DNA of 42,939 nt from an uncultured Spirochaetales bacterium (GCA_949285145.1 CASDXQ010000023.1:1-42939); one strand, 5' to 3'. Positions 32,226 through 40,873 are shown, counted from the first letter of the stretch. Numbers and translations are program-made. Notes: generated by a model from the letters alone, not told the origin.

Positions 32226-33050
32226 ATGAGAAAGGTCATATCAAATATTTTCATGTATATCATAATGGCATTTGTAATCCTGATCTCAGCCTTCCCCATT
32301 CTCTGGGTGATAATGTCATCATTCAAATCAAACGGGGAAATCCTGACATCGGCACTGGCACTGCCTTCGTCGTTCGATCTGTCAGTATACATATCCCTTT
32401 TCACTGACTACAGTTTTCCACGTTATTTCCTCAATTCGATTCTGGTGTCCTCTGCATCAACCCTTTTCTCTCTTTTCATATTCGCCATGAGTGCATATGT
32501 GATAGCAAAATACCGCTTTCCGGGACGCATGCTGCTGTTCGTTCTTTTCACTGTCACCCTTCTGGTGCCGGCACACAGCAGGACACAGCCGATCTTCTCG
32601 CTTGTGATGAACCTCGGACTGTACAACAGACTTGCGGGTGTGACGATTGTATATCTTTCCGCAGGACTTGCGATGTCGCTTTTCCTTCTCCGCTCGGGCT
32701 TCATGTCCGTACCGGATTCACTGAGCGAGGCTGCGGAAATTGAAGGCGCAGGCTTCTTCCGCACATTCTGGTCAGTCAACCTTCCGCTTGTGAAAAGCAG
32801 TCTTTCAACTGCAGGCATACTGATGTTCCTGAATAACTGGAATGAATTCTACTTCGCTTCCCTGCTCACCAGCAGCGACAGCGTGAGAACGCTTCCGATC
32901 GCACTTTCTTTCTTCACAAGCGAATTCTCATACAACTATACATATCTTTTCGCAGCCCTGACTGTAGTCATTCTGCCGGGCATCGTAATCTATGCTTTCG
33001 CATCTGATCAGGTTCAGGCCAGCGTTGCAGCATCAGGAGTAAAAGGATGA
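32226..33050 (+). CDS. Disaccharide ABC transporter permease (MalG type)
   Basis: 274-residue CUT1 permease with six helices. Motifs are ILISAFPILWVIMSSFKSNGEI at the start, LSEAAEIEGAGFFRTFWSVNLPLVKSSL as the EAA loop, and ASDQVQASVAASGVKG as the typical C-terminus. AGGAGG precedes the ATG. Its stop overlaps the phosphorylase start (ATGA). No ABC ATPase is in this operon. Confidence 0.93.
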   Translation: MRKVISNIFMYIIMAFVILISAFPILWVIMSSFKSNGEILTSALALPSSFDLSVYISLFTDYSFPRYFLNSILVSSASTLFSLFIFAMSAYVIAKYRFPGRMLLFVLFTVTLLVPAHSRTQPIFSLVMNLGLYNRLAGVTIVYLSAGLAMSLFLLRSGFMSVPDSLSEAAEIEGAGFFRTFWSVNLPLVKSSLSTAGILMFLNNWNEFYFASLLTSSDSVRTLPIALSFFTSEFSYNYTYLFAALTVVILPGIVIYAFASDQVQASVAASGVKG

Positions 33051-35218
33051 AAGACCACATTGTATACGACGAAAACTTTCTGGTTCAGGAAACAAGATTT
33101 GAATTCGACAATCCGTCTAAAACAGAATCTCTTTTCACACAGTCGAACGGATACCTTTCCCTGCGCTGCAGCACCGAGGAAGCATACTGCAGCCAGAAAA
33201 GGGACATGTTCGTAAACGGCGTTTTCGACAAGGCGATGGACGACGAGGTCAGCGAGATCGCAAATCTGCCTGACATCATAAATCTCGAACTTTACAAAAA
33301 CGGCAGGAAAGTCAGTCTGCTGTCAGATGAAGTTCTCTCATATGAGAGAAATCTGAACCTGAAGGACGGAATGCTCACTCGCAGGATCGTACAGAAAAAC
33401 CAGAGCGTGACATATGAGCGTTTTGTATCCATGAAAGAAAGGCACCTTACAGCACAGAGGGTGACATTCATAAGCGGCGAAGACTGCCGTCTTTCCATCA
33501 TAACAGGCATAGACGGACAGCAGACAAACATGGGAAGCCAGCATTTTCATGAAGGTGTGATGAGGTTTTTCAACCTGAATGAACTTGAAATGACAAGCCG
33601 TACGGTATCATCGGATGTGAGTGCCGTAATGGCATCACGTGTGACACTCATGCTTGATGGAAATGAAGTTGAGATGAAATGGGCTGTCGACATCAAGAGA
33701 CGTGCCATATATCTTCGCGGAAGCCTTGAGCTGAAAAAAGGAGAAAAGCTGACAATCTGCAAGCTTTCCTGTGTCCACACAAGCCGTGATGCAGAAGGAG
33801 ACGGCAGCAGCGATGATGCACTCAGACGCTCAAGAGAGGAAAGAGCAGTCCTTTTCCTACACAGCTTTGATGATCTGATGGCAGGCAGTGCCGCCGTATG
33901 GAAGAGACTTTGGGAAATCTGTGATGTGAAGATCACAGGCAATGCAAGGGATCAGGCTCTTGTGCGCTTCGCACTTTATCATCTTCTCATAATGACAGAC
34001 GGGAAGGATGACAGGCTCGGCATAGGAGCAAAGGGGCTGTCGGGAGAAGGCTACAAGGGACACTCATTCTGGGACACCGAGATTTTCCTCCTCCCCTTCT
34101 ACCAGTTCACACAGCCTGAAAAGGCCAGGGCACTTCTCTCATACCGCTGGAACTGTCTTGACAGTGCCAGAAAGAAGGCCGCACAGCACGGTTGCAGCGG
34201 AGCAATGTTCCCCTGGGAGAGCGCATGGATCGATGACGGGGAGACCACCCCGCTGTGGGGCGGTGCGGACATCGTCACCGGCACTGCCATGAAGATACTT
34301 ACAGGTGAGCTTGAGCTTCATGTCACTGCCGATATCGCATATGCCGTACAGGCGTACTATGAAGCAACCGGAGACGATGCGTTCATGGATGAAAAAGGAT
34401 ACCGGCTCATAGGAGAGACTGCTATGTTCTGGGCATCCTTCATACAGTGGGATGAGAAGGGAAGCGGCCACATAAGGAATGTCATAGGACCTGACGAGTA
34501 CAAGGAACATGTTGATGACAACGCATATACCAACTACATGGTGCATCACAATCTGCTTCTTGCCCTGAAATACAAGGACAGAATCAGAATGAATGATTTC
34601 GATGAAGCACTTGTAAGAAAAGCAGCTGAAGGCCTGTATCTGCCACAAACGGATGAGAATGGAATAATCGAGCAGTTCAAAGGATACCATGAACTCATGG
34701 ATCTTGATCTTTCCAAATACAAAAACGCAGATGTCGTCGGTACGATCTATGAAGACTACAACATGGACCAGCTGAGGATGTACAAGGTTTCAAAACAGGC
34801 GGATACCGTGCTTCTCTTCATTCTACTTTCTCTCAGCCGCGGGACACACTGTCTTCTTGCCGCCAGGACGGGACGCCATGAAGAAGCATACCGTTTCTTC
34901 GAAAAAGGCTGTCTCACCGACTTCGGAAGCAGCCTGAAAAGCTCTGAAGAAGGCATACACAGTGCATGCATGGGCAGCATCTGGCAGGATGCGGTTCTTG
35001 GGTTCTGCAATATTGAAGTGACGGACGGGGCACTATCCGTCAACCCGCATCTGCCTTCTTCATGGGACAGTATCGCTTTCAGGCTGTTCTATCAGGGACA
35101 GAGGCTGCACTTCAATGTAACAAAGGAAAAGATCGGAATTGTAAATGAAGGAAGCAAGGCTGTAAGATTGAGAATAAGAGGAGAAAAAAAGATTCTTGAA
35201 GGAGGATGCGGAATATGA
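33047..35218 (+). CDS. Glycoside hydrolase family 65 disaccharide phosphorylase
   Basis: 723-residue GH65 enzyme, which splits an alpha-linked glucose disaccharide with phosphate, giving beta-glucose-1-phosphate and a second sugar. Landmarks are GEGYKGHSFWDTEIFLLPFY, the catalytic-acid region IGPDEYKEHVDDNAYTNYM, YKVSKQADTVLLF, and a C-terminal beta domain (VNPHLPSSWDSIAFRLFYQGQRL). Length is near the usual 750. Maltose, kojibiose, nigerose and trehalose phosphorylases share this fold, and I cannot choose among them. No signal peptide: cytoplasmic. It sits between the permeases and beta-phosphoglucomutase, each overlapping by four bases. Confidence 0.93.
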   Translation: MKDHIVYDENFLVQETRFEFDNPSKTESLFTQSNGYLSLRCSTEEAYCSQKRDMFVNGVFDKAMDDEVSEIANLPDIINLELYKNGRKVSLLSDEVLSYERNLNLKDGMLTRRIVQKNQSVTYERFVSMKERHLTAQRVTFISGEDCRLSIITGIDGQQTNMGSQHFHEGVMRFFNLNELEMTSRTVSSDVSAVMASRVTLMLDGNEVEMKWAVDIKRRAIYLRGSLELKKGEKLTICKLSCVHTSRDAEGDGSSDDALRRSREERAVLFLHSFDDLMAGSAAVWKRLWEICDVKITGNARDQALVRFALYHLLIMTDGKDDRLGIGAKGLSGEGYKGHSFWDTEIFLLPFYQFTQPEKARALLSYRWNCLDSARKKAAQHGCSGAMFPWESAWIDDGETTPLWGGADIVTGTAMKILTGELELHVTADIAYAVQAYYEATGDDAFMDEKGYRLIGETAMFWASFIQWDEKGSGHIRNVIGPDEYKEHVDDNAYTNYMVHHNLLLALKYKDRIRMNDFDEALVRKAAEGLYLPQTDENGIIEQFKGYHELMDLDLSKYKNADVVGTIYEDYNMDQLRMYKVSKQADTVLLFILLSLSRGTHCLLAARTGRHEEAYRFFEKGCLTDFGSSLKSSEEGIHSACMGSIWQDAVLGFCNIEVTDGALSVNPHLPSSWDSIAFRLFYQGQRLHFNVTKEKIGIVNEGSKAVRLRIRGEKKILEGGCGI

Positions 35219-35850
35219 GGAAATATGATGCTGTGATCTTCGATCTTGACGGTGTGATCTGTTCGACGGATGAATATCACTACCTTGCGTGGAAGGAGCT
35301 TGCAGATTCACTCGCCCTTCCCTTCGACCGGCAGTACAACAACAGGCTGCGCGGTGTCTCCCGCCTTGAAAGCCTGAATCTCATACTGGCCCTTGGCGAA
35401 AGGCAGTACAGCGATGAGGAAAAGCAGGCGATGGCACAGAAGAAAAACGACACATACCGCCGTCTTCTTGAAAGGATGTGTCCTGCGGATGTGAGCGATG
35501 ATGTGCTTTCAACGCTTAAGGCACTCAAGGAGAAATATCCTCTTGCAATCGGCTCTTCCAGCCGTAACACGAAGTTCATTCTCTCCCGCATAGGACTTCT
35601 GGATTTCTTCGATGCGATAGTCGACGGAAACGACATCAGTGCATCAAAGCCGGATCCTGAAGTCTTTCTCAAAGCAGCTGCGGCACTGGACAGAAAGCCA
35701 GCCCTCTCTCTTGTAGTGGAAGATGCCGCTGCCGGCATAGAAGCTGCGATGCGCGGCGGTTTCGACAGCGCCGGAATCGGAGATGCTTCCCGCCTTGAGG
35801 AGGCAACATACCATATTGAAAAGCTTTCAGATCTTCTTGAAATACTTTGA
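35215..35850 (+). CDS. pgmB: Beta-phosphoglucomutase
   Basis: 211-residue HAD-family enzyme converting beta-glucose-1-phosphate to glucose-6-phosphate. The nucleophile/acid pair is in VIFDLDGVI (Asp10, Asp12). Other family landmarks are WKELADSLALPFDRQYNNRLRGVSRLESL (cap), GSSSRN, SKPDPEVF and VVEDAAAGIEAA. The ATG at 35215 (GGAGG nine bases upstream, ATGA overlap with the phosphorylase stop) is preferred over 35206, which abuts the same site. The pairing with GH65 is the well-known phosphorolytic route. Confidence 0.94.
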   Translation: MRKYDAVIFDLDGVICSTDEYHYLAWKELADSLALPFDRQYNNRLRGVSRLESLNLILALGERQYSDEEKQAMAQKKNDTYRRLLERMCPADVSDDVLSTLKALKEKYPLAIGSSSRNTKFILSRIGLLDFFDAIVDGNDISASKPDPEVFLKAAAALDRKPALSLVVEDAAAGIEAAMRGGFDSAGIGDASRLEEATYHIEKLSDLLEIL

Positions 35851-35858
35851 AAACCACA

Positions 35859-35884
35859 TCAGCACAGGTCTTTATCTGTGCTGA
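35859..35884 (+). terminator. Probable terminator of the disaccharide operon
   Basis: TCAGCACAG, an 8-base loop, CTGTGCTGA: a perfect 9-bp stem nine bases after the pgmB stop. The following AACTTTCATT is a weak T-tract. Confidence 0.6.
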
Positions 35885-35942
35885 AACTTTCATTCATGAC
35901 GGCGATATCATGAATTTTCCACATTTACGAACCCGGATGCAT

Positions 35943-35948
35943 TAGAAT
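35943..35948 (+). promoter_or_regulatory. -10 box close to the start at 35955
   Basis: TAGAAT ends six bases before the ATG, and no Shine-Dalgarno sequence is present. No clear -35 is visible. This fits a leaderless mRNA. Confidence 0.4.
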
Positions 35949-35954
35949 TGAAGC

Positions 35955-36617
35955 ATGAGAAGAACAATTCTTGTTTCACTCATCATTGCATTATGCATTC
36001 CTATTTATTCCGTTCCGGTGTCTTTTGAAACGGCACTTGGGCACAGGAACAGCTCAATTGCGGACTCTCCGGTGTTTTTCTCCGCCAGAGGCGGCATAGG
36101 CCCTGCAAGCCTGTATTTCCAGACTGATGACGGCCAGATATTCGATTTTGTGCTTGATGTGGGATTTGAGCAGGGAAAGACCCTCACGCATCATCTTAAT
36201 TCATCACTGCAGCTGATTCCTGACAACGGAGGCTTTACCACCCTCTCCTATCTTTTCACACAGGACCTGAGATGGAGATGGGGGCATTTCCGCTATGGCA
36301 TAGGGGCGCAGCTGGGCTATGCATGGTCGCTTTATTCTGCAAAGCCGGCATTCTCCCTTTCCACCATGGGAGAAGTCACGATCGGCTTTGATGCAGGAGG
36401 TTTCTCATCGGACATATTCCTCACGACATATGCAGATGAGGAGAGAAGCTGGAAAGCAACTTCTGTCATCGGAACAAGACTTGAATACGATTTCGACGAA
36501 CATCTTTCCTTCTACACTTCAGCCTATGTTGAAATTGCCGAGCTTTTCATGCAGCCGTACATACTCATCTCAGCCTACGGCGGAAAGGCAGGCTTCGTCT
36601 TCAGGGGGAACACATGA
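35955..36617 (+). CDS. Secreted beta-rich protein, probably outer-membrane
   Basis: 220 residues with a signal peptide (MRRTILVSLIIALCIPIYSVPVSF). The rest alternates polar and hydrophobic/aromatic residues in many short strands (PASLYFQTDDGQIFDFVLDVGFE, LRWRWGHFRYGIGAQLGYAWSLYS, LSFYTSAYVEIAELFMQPYILISAYGGKAGFVFR), the pattern of a small outer-membrane beta-barrel. I do not recognise the family. The last four bases overlap the downstream phosphoesterase gene, so the two are probably made together. No ribosome site precedes the ATG. Confidence 0.7.
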   Translation: MRRTILVSLIIALCIPIYSVPVSFETALGHRNSSIADSPVFFSARGGIGPASLYFQTDDGQIFDFVLDVGFEQGKTLTHHLNSSLQLIPDNGGFTTLSYLFTQDLRWRWGHFRYGIGAQLGYAWSLYSAKPAFSLSTMGEVTIGFDAGGFSSDIFLTTYADEERSWKATSVIGTRLEYDFDEHLSFYTSAYVEIAELFMQPYILISAYGGKAGFVFRGNT

Positions 36618-37552
36618 GAAGAAAAAGAACAATATATGAAATCCTCATTCTCCTGTTTGTACTCTCTCTGGTCATGCTGACTCTGTCATCCTGCCGCTTT
36701 GATATCATGACGGACATCATGGACGGGTATGACAGCAATCCGTTCCTTGACAGAAAACCGCTGGACACCGCACGCCAGGGTGATGATGAAATAACATTCC
36801 TGCTTTTCTCCGATACCCACCTCAACCGTAAGGACGAGGACAGCTGGGCCGAAGACAACACGCCTTATCTTAAAGACTTCCTGTGCGAAAACAAAAATGA
36901 CTACGATTTCGTAATAAGCCTCGGCGACATAGAAGATGCAGGAGACATAAACGCACCTGAACTCAAAAAGTTCCTGAAGTTCTTTGAGGATAACGGAATC
37001 ACATACCTGTCGGCACTTGGAAACCATGAACTGCAGAGCTTCCATGAGAGAAATGAATGGAATGATCTTTACTCAAGTTACGGACTTTTCGGAACGGTCG
37101 GCTGCTACACATACGGAGATCTTTCAATATATGTGACGGATTCCACCAAACGTATATACGGACGGCAGCAGCTGTCATGGCTGGAAGAAGCTCTTGCATG
37201 TGACAGCTCACGGTACAAGATCATGATCACTCACGTTAACACCTATTCAGGCGGCACTTTCGACTCATCCCTCCTCTTCTTCGGCACTGCCGACATAGCA
37301 GAGAGGAATGAAATATACAGGATGATGACAAAATACGGGGTGAGCGTACTTTTCAACGGCCATTTCCACACAGGGAACATACGAAGCAATCACAGCACAT
37401 ATGTCAGCGAATTCAATGCCGCAGCGCTACATTCACGCGAGCTCATAAAAGGCTGGTACACTCCCGGCTACTTCTATACATGCACCATAGACAGCAATGA
37501 TTCGCAGCTCATCATGGATACATGGAAGATCGAGCGAGGGAAAGATAAGTGA
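36614..37552 (+). CDS. Metallophosphoesterase lipoprotein
   Basis: 312 residues of the calcineurin-type phosphoesterase fold. Metal motifs in order are FSDTHLN (DxH), SLGDIED (GD), ALGNHE (GNHE), MITHVN and NGHFHTGN (GHxH). The leader MRRKRTIYEILILLFVLSLVMLTLSSC ends in a lipobox (Cys27), placing the enzyme outside the cytoplasm. It overlaps the preceding beta-barrel-like gene by four bases. The substrate is unknown; such enzymes act on nucleotides, phosphoesters or lipids. Confidence 0.88.
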   Translation: MRRKRTIYEILILLFVLSLVMLTLSSCRFDIMTDIMDGYDSNPFLDRKPLDTARQGDDEITFLLFSDTHLNRKDEDSWAEDNTPYLKDFLCENKNDYDFVISLGDIEDAGDINAPELKKFLKFFEDNGITYLSALGNHELQSFHERNEWNDLYSSYGLFGTVGCYTYGDLSIYVTDSTKRIYGRQQLSWLEEALACDSSRYKIMITHVNTYSGGTFDSSLLFFGTADIAERNEIYRMMTKYGVSVLFNGHFHTGNIRSNHSTYVSEFNAAALHSRELIKGWYTPGYFYTCTIDSNDSQLIMDTWKIERGKDK

Positions 37553-37575
37553 AGAAAAGAGTGAAAGCTTCGCCC

Positions 37576-38256
37576 TCAGGGACGGAATGAATTGATCCAG
37601 CTTATTCCGTCTGCCGTCCTCAGTGCAGGATTGTCATGATGCCCTCCCTCGTTGAGGCGGAAAACAGCCGGTATGCCCCGCCTTTCCACCAGTGCCGCTA
37701 TATTCTCCGTTTCGCTCTGCACTGTGCCAAGGACAGGATTGCGCGTCCTGCACTCCCTGTCGCCGAGCGAGAAATAGACGCACTGTGGTATTCCCATCAT
37801 TTCATGCTGTGCGGCAAATGATGAGAAGCCGGGGTACCACAGAGAACCCGAGACACTTGCACATCGGGAGAATGCATCCGTCATGAAAAGCGAATACAAA
37901 GCAAAAAGCCCTGCAAGCGAGTATCCGGCGATACCCCGCCACTTTACAGGTCCGGTAATTTCTTCTGCGGCAGGAATGATCTTTTCCGTAAGCAGATCAA
38001 GATACTTAACCGCACCGCCAGAGAAATCAGGAGCATGGCGGAAGACAGAAGGTGCTGAATACGGACTCATGTCACAGTTCCAGTCAAGAGATGAGATGAC
38101 AATGAGATTCACATCCACCCTGCTGTTTTTCAGCTCCTGCCACACCTTCTCTCCTTCCTCATCATCATAGGAATTCAGATACACGGCAGAAGCACAGGGA
38201 CTGTCTGCCTTGAAAACTGTCACCTTTTTTCCATTGATTGAAAATTCCGCATTCAT
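37576..38256 (-). CDS. Putative esterase (alpha/beta hydrolase, Fes/EstD-like)
   Basis: 226 residues. The nucleophile elbow is GIAGYSLAGLFALYS, the acid region is YFSLGDRECRTRN and the histidine is in NEGGHHDNP, the order seen in the enterochelin-esterase-like family. No signal peptide. The ATG at 38256 overlaps the stop of the GyrI-like gene (ATGA) and has GGGGA upstream; a longer in-frame reading is rejected. The coupling suggests the esterase and the small-molecule-binding protein act on related compounds, which is inference. Confidence 0.85.
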   Translation of the reverse strand: MNAEFSINGKKVTVFKADSPCASAVYLNSYDDEEGEKVWQELKNSRVDVNLIVISSLDWNCDMSPYSAPSVFRHAPDFSGGAVKYLDLLTEKIIPAAEEITGPVKWRGIAGYSLAGLFALYSLFMTDAFSRCASVSGSLWYPGFSSFAAQHEMMGIPQCVYFSLGDRECRTRNPVLGTVQSETENIAALVERRGIPAVFRLNEGGHHDNPALRTADGISWINSFRP

Positions 38257-38744
38257 GTCTTTTTCCCCACAGGTATCCATATCTCGCTCCTGAAATCATT
38301 GCGCGATGTGTCATCGCTTTCATTCCAGAGTATTTCGGGACCGCCTGTGAGCTCATAATCCAAGGAGGCAAGCCATGAGGCGTAGATTTCAGCCCATGTG
38401 TTCTGCAGCGCTTCCGGATAGCTGCCGCATGAGGTGAATACAGCCCACTCTGATTCAGGAACGGAAAGAACATCAAATCCGTCGGCGGAAGGCCGTGAAG
38501 ATGCAGTTCCCAGGTACTGCGTGAGACAGCTTCCTTCCTTTGTTCTGTCTGAAAAATCTGCGGACACGCTCACAATTCCATACGGTTCACAGTCGTTGAT
38601 GGACAGAAGTTTCCTGCGCATCTTATCAGTCATGAGTGCATAGAGGGAATCGAGCTGACGGTTCTCACCGTGAAACTGAAGTGTGATTCTCTTTGAGAAA
38701 CCGATGATGAAGAAATTCTTCCTGTGGACGATTCTGTACTGCAT
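38253..38744 (-). CDS. GyrI-like/AraC effector-binding-domain protein
   Basis: 163 residues of the GyrI-like small-molecule-binding fold: MQYRIVHRKNFFIIGFSKRITL at the start, then FDVLSVPESEWAVFTSCGSYPEALQNTWAEIYASWLASLDYELTGGPEILW and a final SEIWIPV. There is no DNA-binding domain attached. Such stand-alone proteins bind or hydrolyse hydrophobic toxic compounds. GGGAG lies six bases before the ATG. Confidence 0.88.
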   Translation of the reverse strand: MQYRIVHRKNFFIIGFSKRITLQFHGENRQLDSLYALMTDKMRRKLLSINDCEPYGIVSVSADFSDRTKEGSCLTQYLGTASSRPSADGFDVLSVPESEWAVFTSCGSYPEALQNTWAEIYASWLASLDYELTGGPEILWNESDDTSRNDFRSEIWIPVGKKT

Positions 38745-38782
38745 CTTAAACTCCCTGAAACAGTTATTCTGTATCCACCTTC

Positions 38783-38811
38783 ATTCTAACACCATGGAAA
38801 ATGAGTTTCAA
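38783..38811 (-). promoter_or_regulatory. Promoter of the GyrI-like/esterase pair
   Basis: Minus strand: TTGAAA (38811-38806), 17 bases, TAGAAT (38788-38783). It is back to back with the DUF3796 promoter, 18 bases apart. Confidence 0.65.
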
Positions 38812-38828
38812 AAAAATGAAAAACAGGC

Positions 38829-38867
38829 TTGACTGCTCCTATGTTATGTTATATATTTCTCATATAA
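38829..38867 (+). promoter_or_regulatory. Promoter of the DUF3796/XRE pair with AT-rich dyad
   Basis: TTGACT (38829-38834), 17 bases, TATATT (38852-38857). TTATAT (38849-38854) and ATATAA (38862-38867) form a dyad spanning the -10 and start point, a likely site for the XRE repressor encoded downstream. Confidence 0.65.
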
Positions 38868-38903
38868 AGATAGAAAAACATATCTATTTAGGAGGTATTT
38901 CTA

Positions 38904-39266
38904 ATGAGACTGAAATATTTGTTCGGTGCTACAGGCTTCATAGCCCTGCTTGGATTCATCGGTGTGTTCTCTGAGGAGAAAGCGTTCCTGGCATTCTTCG
39001 CCTTTGCTGTAGACTTCCAGTATTTCTTCATAAGGGATGATGAGATGTGGAATACATACATGTGCCGCTCTGCTGCAAGGGCTTTCTGCTGCGGCATGAT
39101 CACAATGGCGCTTTTCTCATTCATCTCATATCTGATGGGAAAGGATTCAATATATGCACTGGCCGGAGGTCTTGCCGCAGGATGGGCTGCAGCTGTTGCC
39201 TGCAACGCAGTGCTCGTCGCAATATATAATTTCAGCGCAGGCAGAGCATTGAAGGAAGATGATTAA
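38904..39266 (+). CDS. DUF3796 membrane protein
   Basis: 120 residues with about four hydrophobic segments: MRLKYLFGATGFIALLGFIGVFSEEKAFLAFFAFAVDFQYFFIRDDEM is the family's N-terminal signature, followed by helices near 60-80 and 88-112. Function unknown. GGAGG lies nine bases before the ATG. It overlaps an XRE regulator gene by eight bases, an arrangement common for this family. Confidence 0.88.
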   Translation: MRLKYLFGATGFIALLGFIGVFSEEKAFLAFFAFAVDFQYFFIRDDEMWNTYMCRSAARAFCCGMITMALFSFISYLMGKDSIYALAGGLAAGWAAAVACNAVLVAIYNFSAGRALKEDD

Positions 39267-39462
39267 AACAAGAATCAGGGAATACAGGGCACGTTATGAT
39301 ATGAGCCAGGAAGATCTTGCAAGGAAAGCGGGTGTAAGACGAGAAACCATAGGCTTTCTTGAAAAGGGAAAATACAATCCTTCCCTCGCCCTTGCATGGA
39401 AGATCGCGAAAATCTTCAACACGACTATTGAAGATATTTTCACGATTGAGGAAGACCTATAA
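39259..39462 (+). CDS. Small XRE-family HTH regulator
   Basis: 67 residues, essentially a single HTH domain: IREYRARYDMSQEDLARKAGVRRETIGFLEKGKYNPSLALAWKIAKIFNTTIEDIFTIEE. It is the usual partner of DUF3796 membrane proteins and probably represses their common promoter. Translated by overlap with the upstream gene. Confidence 0.93.
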   Translation: MIKTRIREYRARYDMSQEDLARKAGVRRETIGFLEKGKYNPSLALAWKIAKIFNTTIEDIFTIEEDL

Positions 39463-39468
39463 ACAGAC

Positions 39469-39498
39469 CAGCCGGCAAGCAAAAAGTGCAGTCGGCTG
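39469..39498. terminator. Probable bidirectional terminator
   Basis: CAGCCGGC and GTCGGCTG (8 bp with one G-T pair), a 14-base loop, between the convergent XRE and cyclophilin-like genes. T-tracts on either side are poor. Confidence 0.45.
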
Positions 39499-39503
39499 CT
39501 GTA

Positions 39504-39929
39504 TTATTCTGCCTTCACTATACTGACCGCTCCTGATAATGCTGAAATCAGCTCCGATCCCCCAACAGCTCTTCCAAGACCATAAAGTGAAGCGTTTGGA
39601 GAGAAATTGCCGTAAAACATGACAACATTTCCCCATGGCCGGTAGTATGCCAGAGTACCTTCACCGCCTTCAGCAAGAGGTGCATCTGATGTGTCCAGTC
39701 CTTTTTCCGGATAGAAGATCTTCTCATTATTGCTGAAATTGCCCACTTCGGTTTCAAGAGGCAGCTGTTTCCACAGGTCATCTGCCGCCTTTGAACTGTT
39801 GAGCTCAAAAACAACTGTACCATTGTTTCCTTTCACATATATTATTCTTTCCATTTTCTCCTCTGATGCCGCCATGCATGATGTAAGCACAACAGCGAAT
39901 ATGGTCATTGTAAGTATTGCTTTTCTCAT
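39504..39929 (-). CDS. Cyclophilin-like-fold lipoprotein
   Basis: 141 residues. A lipoprotein leader, MRKAILTMTIFAVVLTSC (Cys18), is followed by a domain of the bacterial cyclophilin-like family: VFELNSSKAADDLWKQLPLETEVGNF, FYPEKGLDTSDAP, GTLAYYRPWGNVVMFYGNFSP and LYGLGRAVGGSELISALSG. Function is not well established; such genes often sit beside redox genes. The ATG at 39929 has AAGAG seven bases upstream. Its promoter is a near copy of that of the CMD-cupin gene on the other side of lysR. Confidence 0.87.
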   Translation of the reverse strand: MRKAILTMTIFAVVLTSCMAASEEKMERIIYVKGNNGTVVFELNSSKAADDLWKQLPLETEVGNFSNNEKIFYPEKGLDTSDAPLAEGGEGTLAYYRPWGNVVMFYGNFSPNASLYGLGRAVGGSELISALSGAVSIVKAE

Positions 39930-39951
39930 CTTCACACTCTTCAGTTTCCAG

Positions 39952-40023
39952 ATTTAACCAGACAATGCGATAATGTCCAATACTTATTCTTAATCTTTAA
40001 AAATACTCAGTCAGCATTTTTAA
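39952..40023 (-). promoter_or_regulatory. LysR-type promoter A (cyclophilin-like gene)
   Basis: Minus strand: TTGGAC (39980-39975), exactly 17 bases, TTAAAT (39957-39952). Upstream, TTAAAAAT-N11-ATTTTTAA (39997-40023) is a perfect inverted repeat overlapping the lysR stop codon. The 30 bases upstream of TTGGAC match those of promoter B at 21 of 30 positions without gaps. Confidence 0.7.
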
Positions 40024-40873
40024 GAAAGTCTATGAAACTTTTAGTGACAGTTGAGAACATCTGGTTCTTCTTCCAGCACACTGCACTTCCAGTCATCAGA
40101 GGAGGAATCATCGGAATAAAGCGAAGGCCTTCATAACTTGAGAAAAGATCAAAGCATATGCCTGTTCCAAGACTATTCTGCACCATGACCGCCACATTCC
40201 TGCCGAGATTGTATCTGGCGGCTATATCAAGATCCTGAAATGAAGCGCCGAACCAGCTTTCGAGTATGTATCTCACTTCCGATCTGACCGGGAGGATAAG
40301 GGGTCTGTCTTTCACATCATCCGGGTAGACGAATTCCTTTCCCGAAAGCGGATCATCATCTCTGACGAGCGCACCCCATTTTTCCTTTCCTTCAAGGTAC
40401 AGAGTCTCGAATCTGGAGGTATCAACAGGCTCGGTTACAAGCCCGAGCTCGAATATTCCCTTTTCGATGTTCTCCTTTATCCCATCTGCATTCGTTGTAT
40501 AGACATTGTAGCTCACTCCACTGTGAAGCTTGCGGAAGTCTGCCATCTTTGACGCAAGGATATCCATGCTATGCGTCTCCGTACAGCCTATAGTGATCTC
40601 GCCTGCGATATCCTTATCTTTATTCCCGATAGCCTCTGCAGTATTCTCGGCAAGTGAAAGGATTTCCTCTGCGCGTCTCTTCAGAAAGAGACCATCTTCA
40701 GTCAGTTTCATACAGTATTTGCCACGTTTGAAAAGCTTTGTTCCAAGCTCATCCTCTAGCTGCATCATCTGCCGCGAGAGTGTCGGCTGTGTGACATGGA
40801 GTATGTCAGCTGCCCTTGTAATGTTTTCCTCTTCCGCGATTGTAAGGAAGTATCTTAGTACTCTGAGTTCCAT
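40007..40873 (-). CDS. LysR-family transcriptional regulator
   Basis: 288 residues. The HTH MELRVLRYFLTIAEEENITRAADILHVTQPTLSRQMMQLEDELGTKLFKR is typical, as is the effector domain start GEITIGCTETHSMDILASKMADF. No Shine-Dalgarno site precedes the ATG, and a TAGACT -10-like box lies seven bases upstream, so the mRNA may be leaderless. A T-N11-A dyad (40898-40914) overlaps its own promoter and lies about 65 bases upstream of the expected start of the divergent CMD-cupin gene, the classic LysR geometry. Confidence 0.93.
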   Translation of the reverse strand: MELRVLRYFLTIAEEENITRAADILHVTQPTLSRQMMQLEDELGTKLFKRGKYCMKLTEDGLFLKRRAEEILSLAENTAEAIGNKDKDIAGEITIGCTETHSMDILASKMADFRKLHSGVSYNVYTTNADGIKENIEKGIFELGLVTEPVDTSRFETLYLEGKEKWGALVRDDDPLSGKEFVYPDDVKDRPLILPVRSEVRYILESWFGASFQDLDIAARYNLGRNVAVMVQNSLGTGICFDLFSSYEGLRFIPMIPPLMTGSAVCWKKNQMFSTVTKSFIDFLKNAD

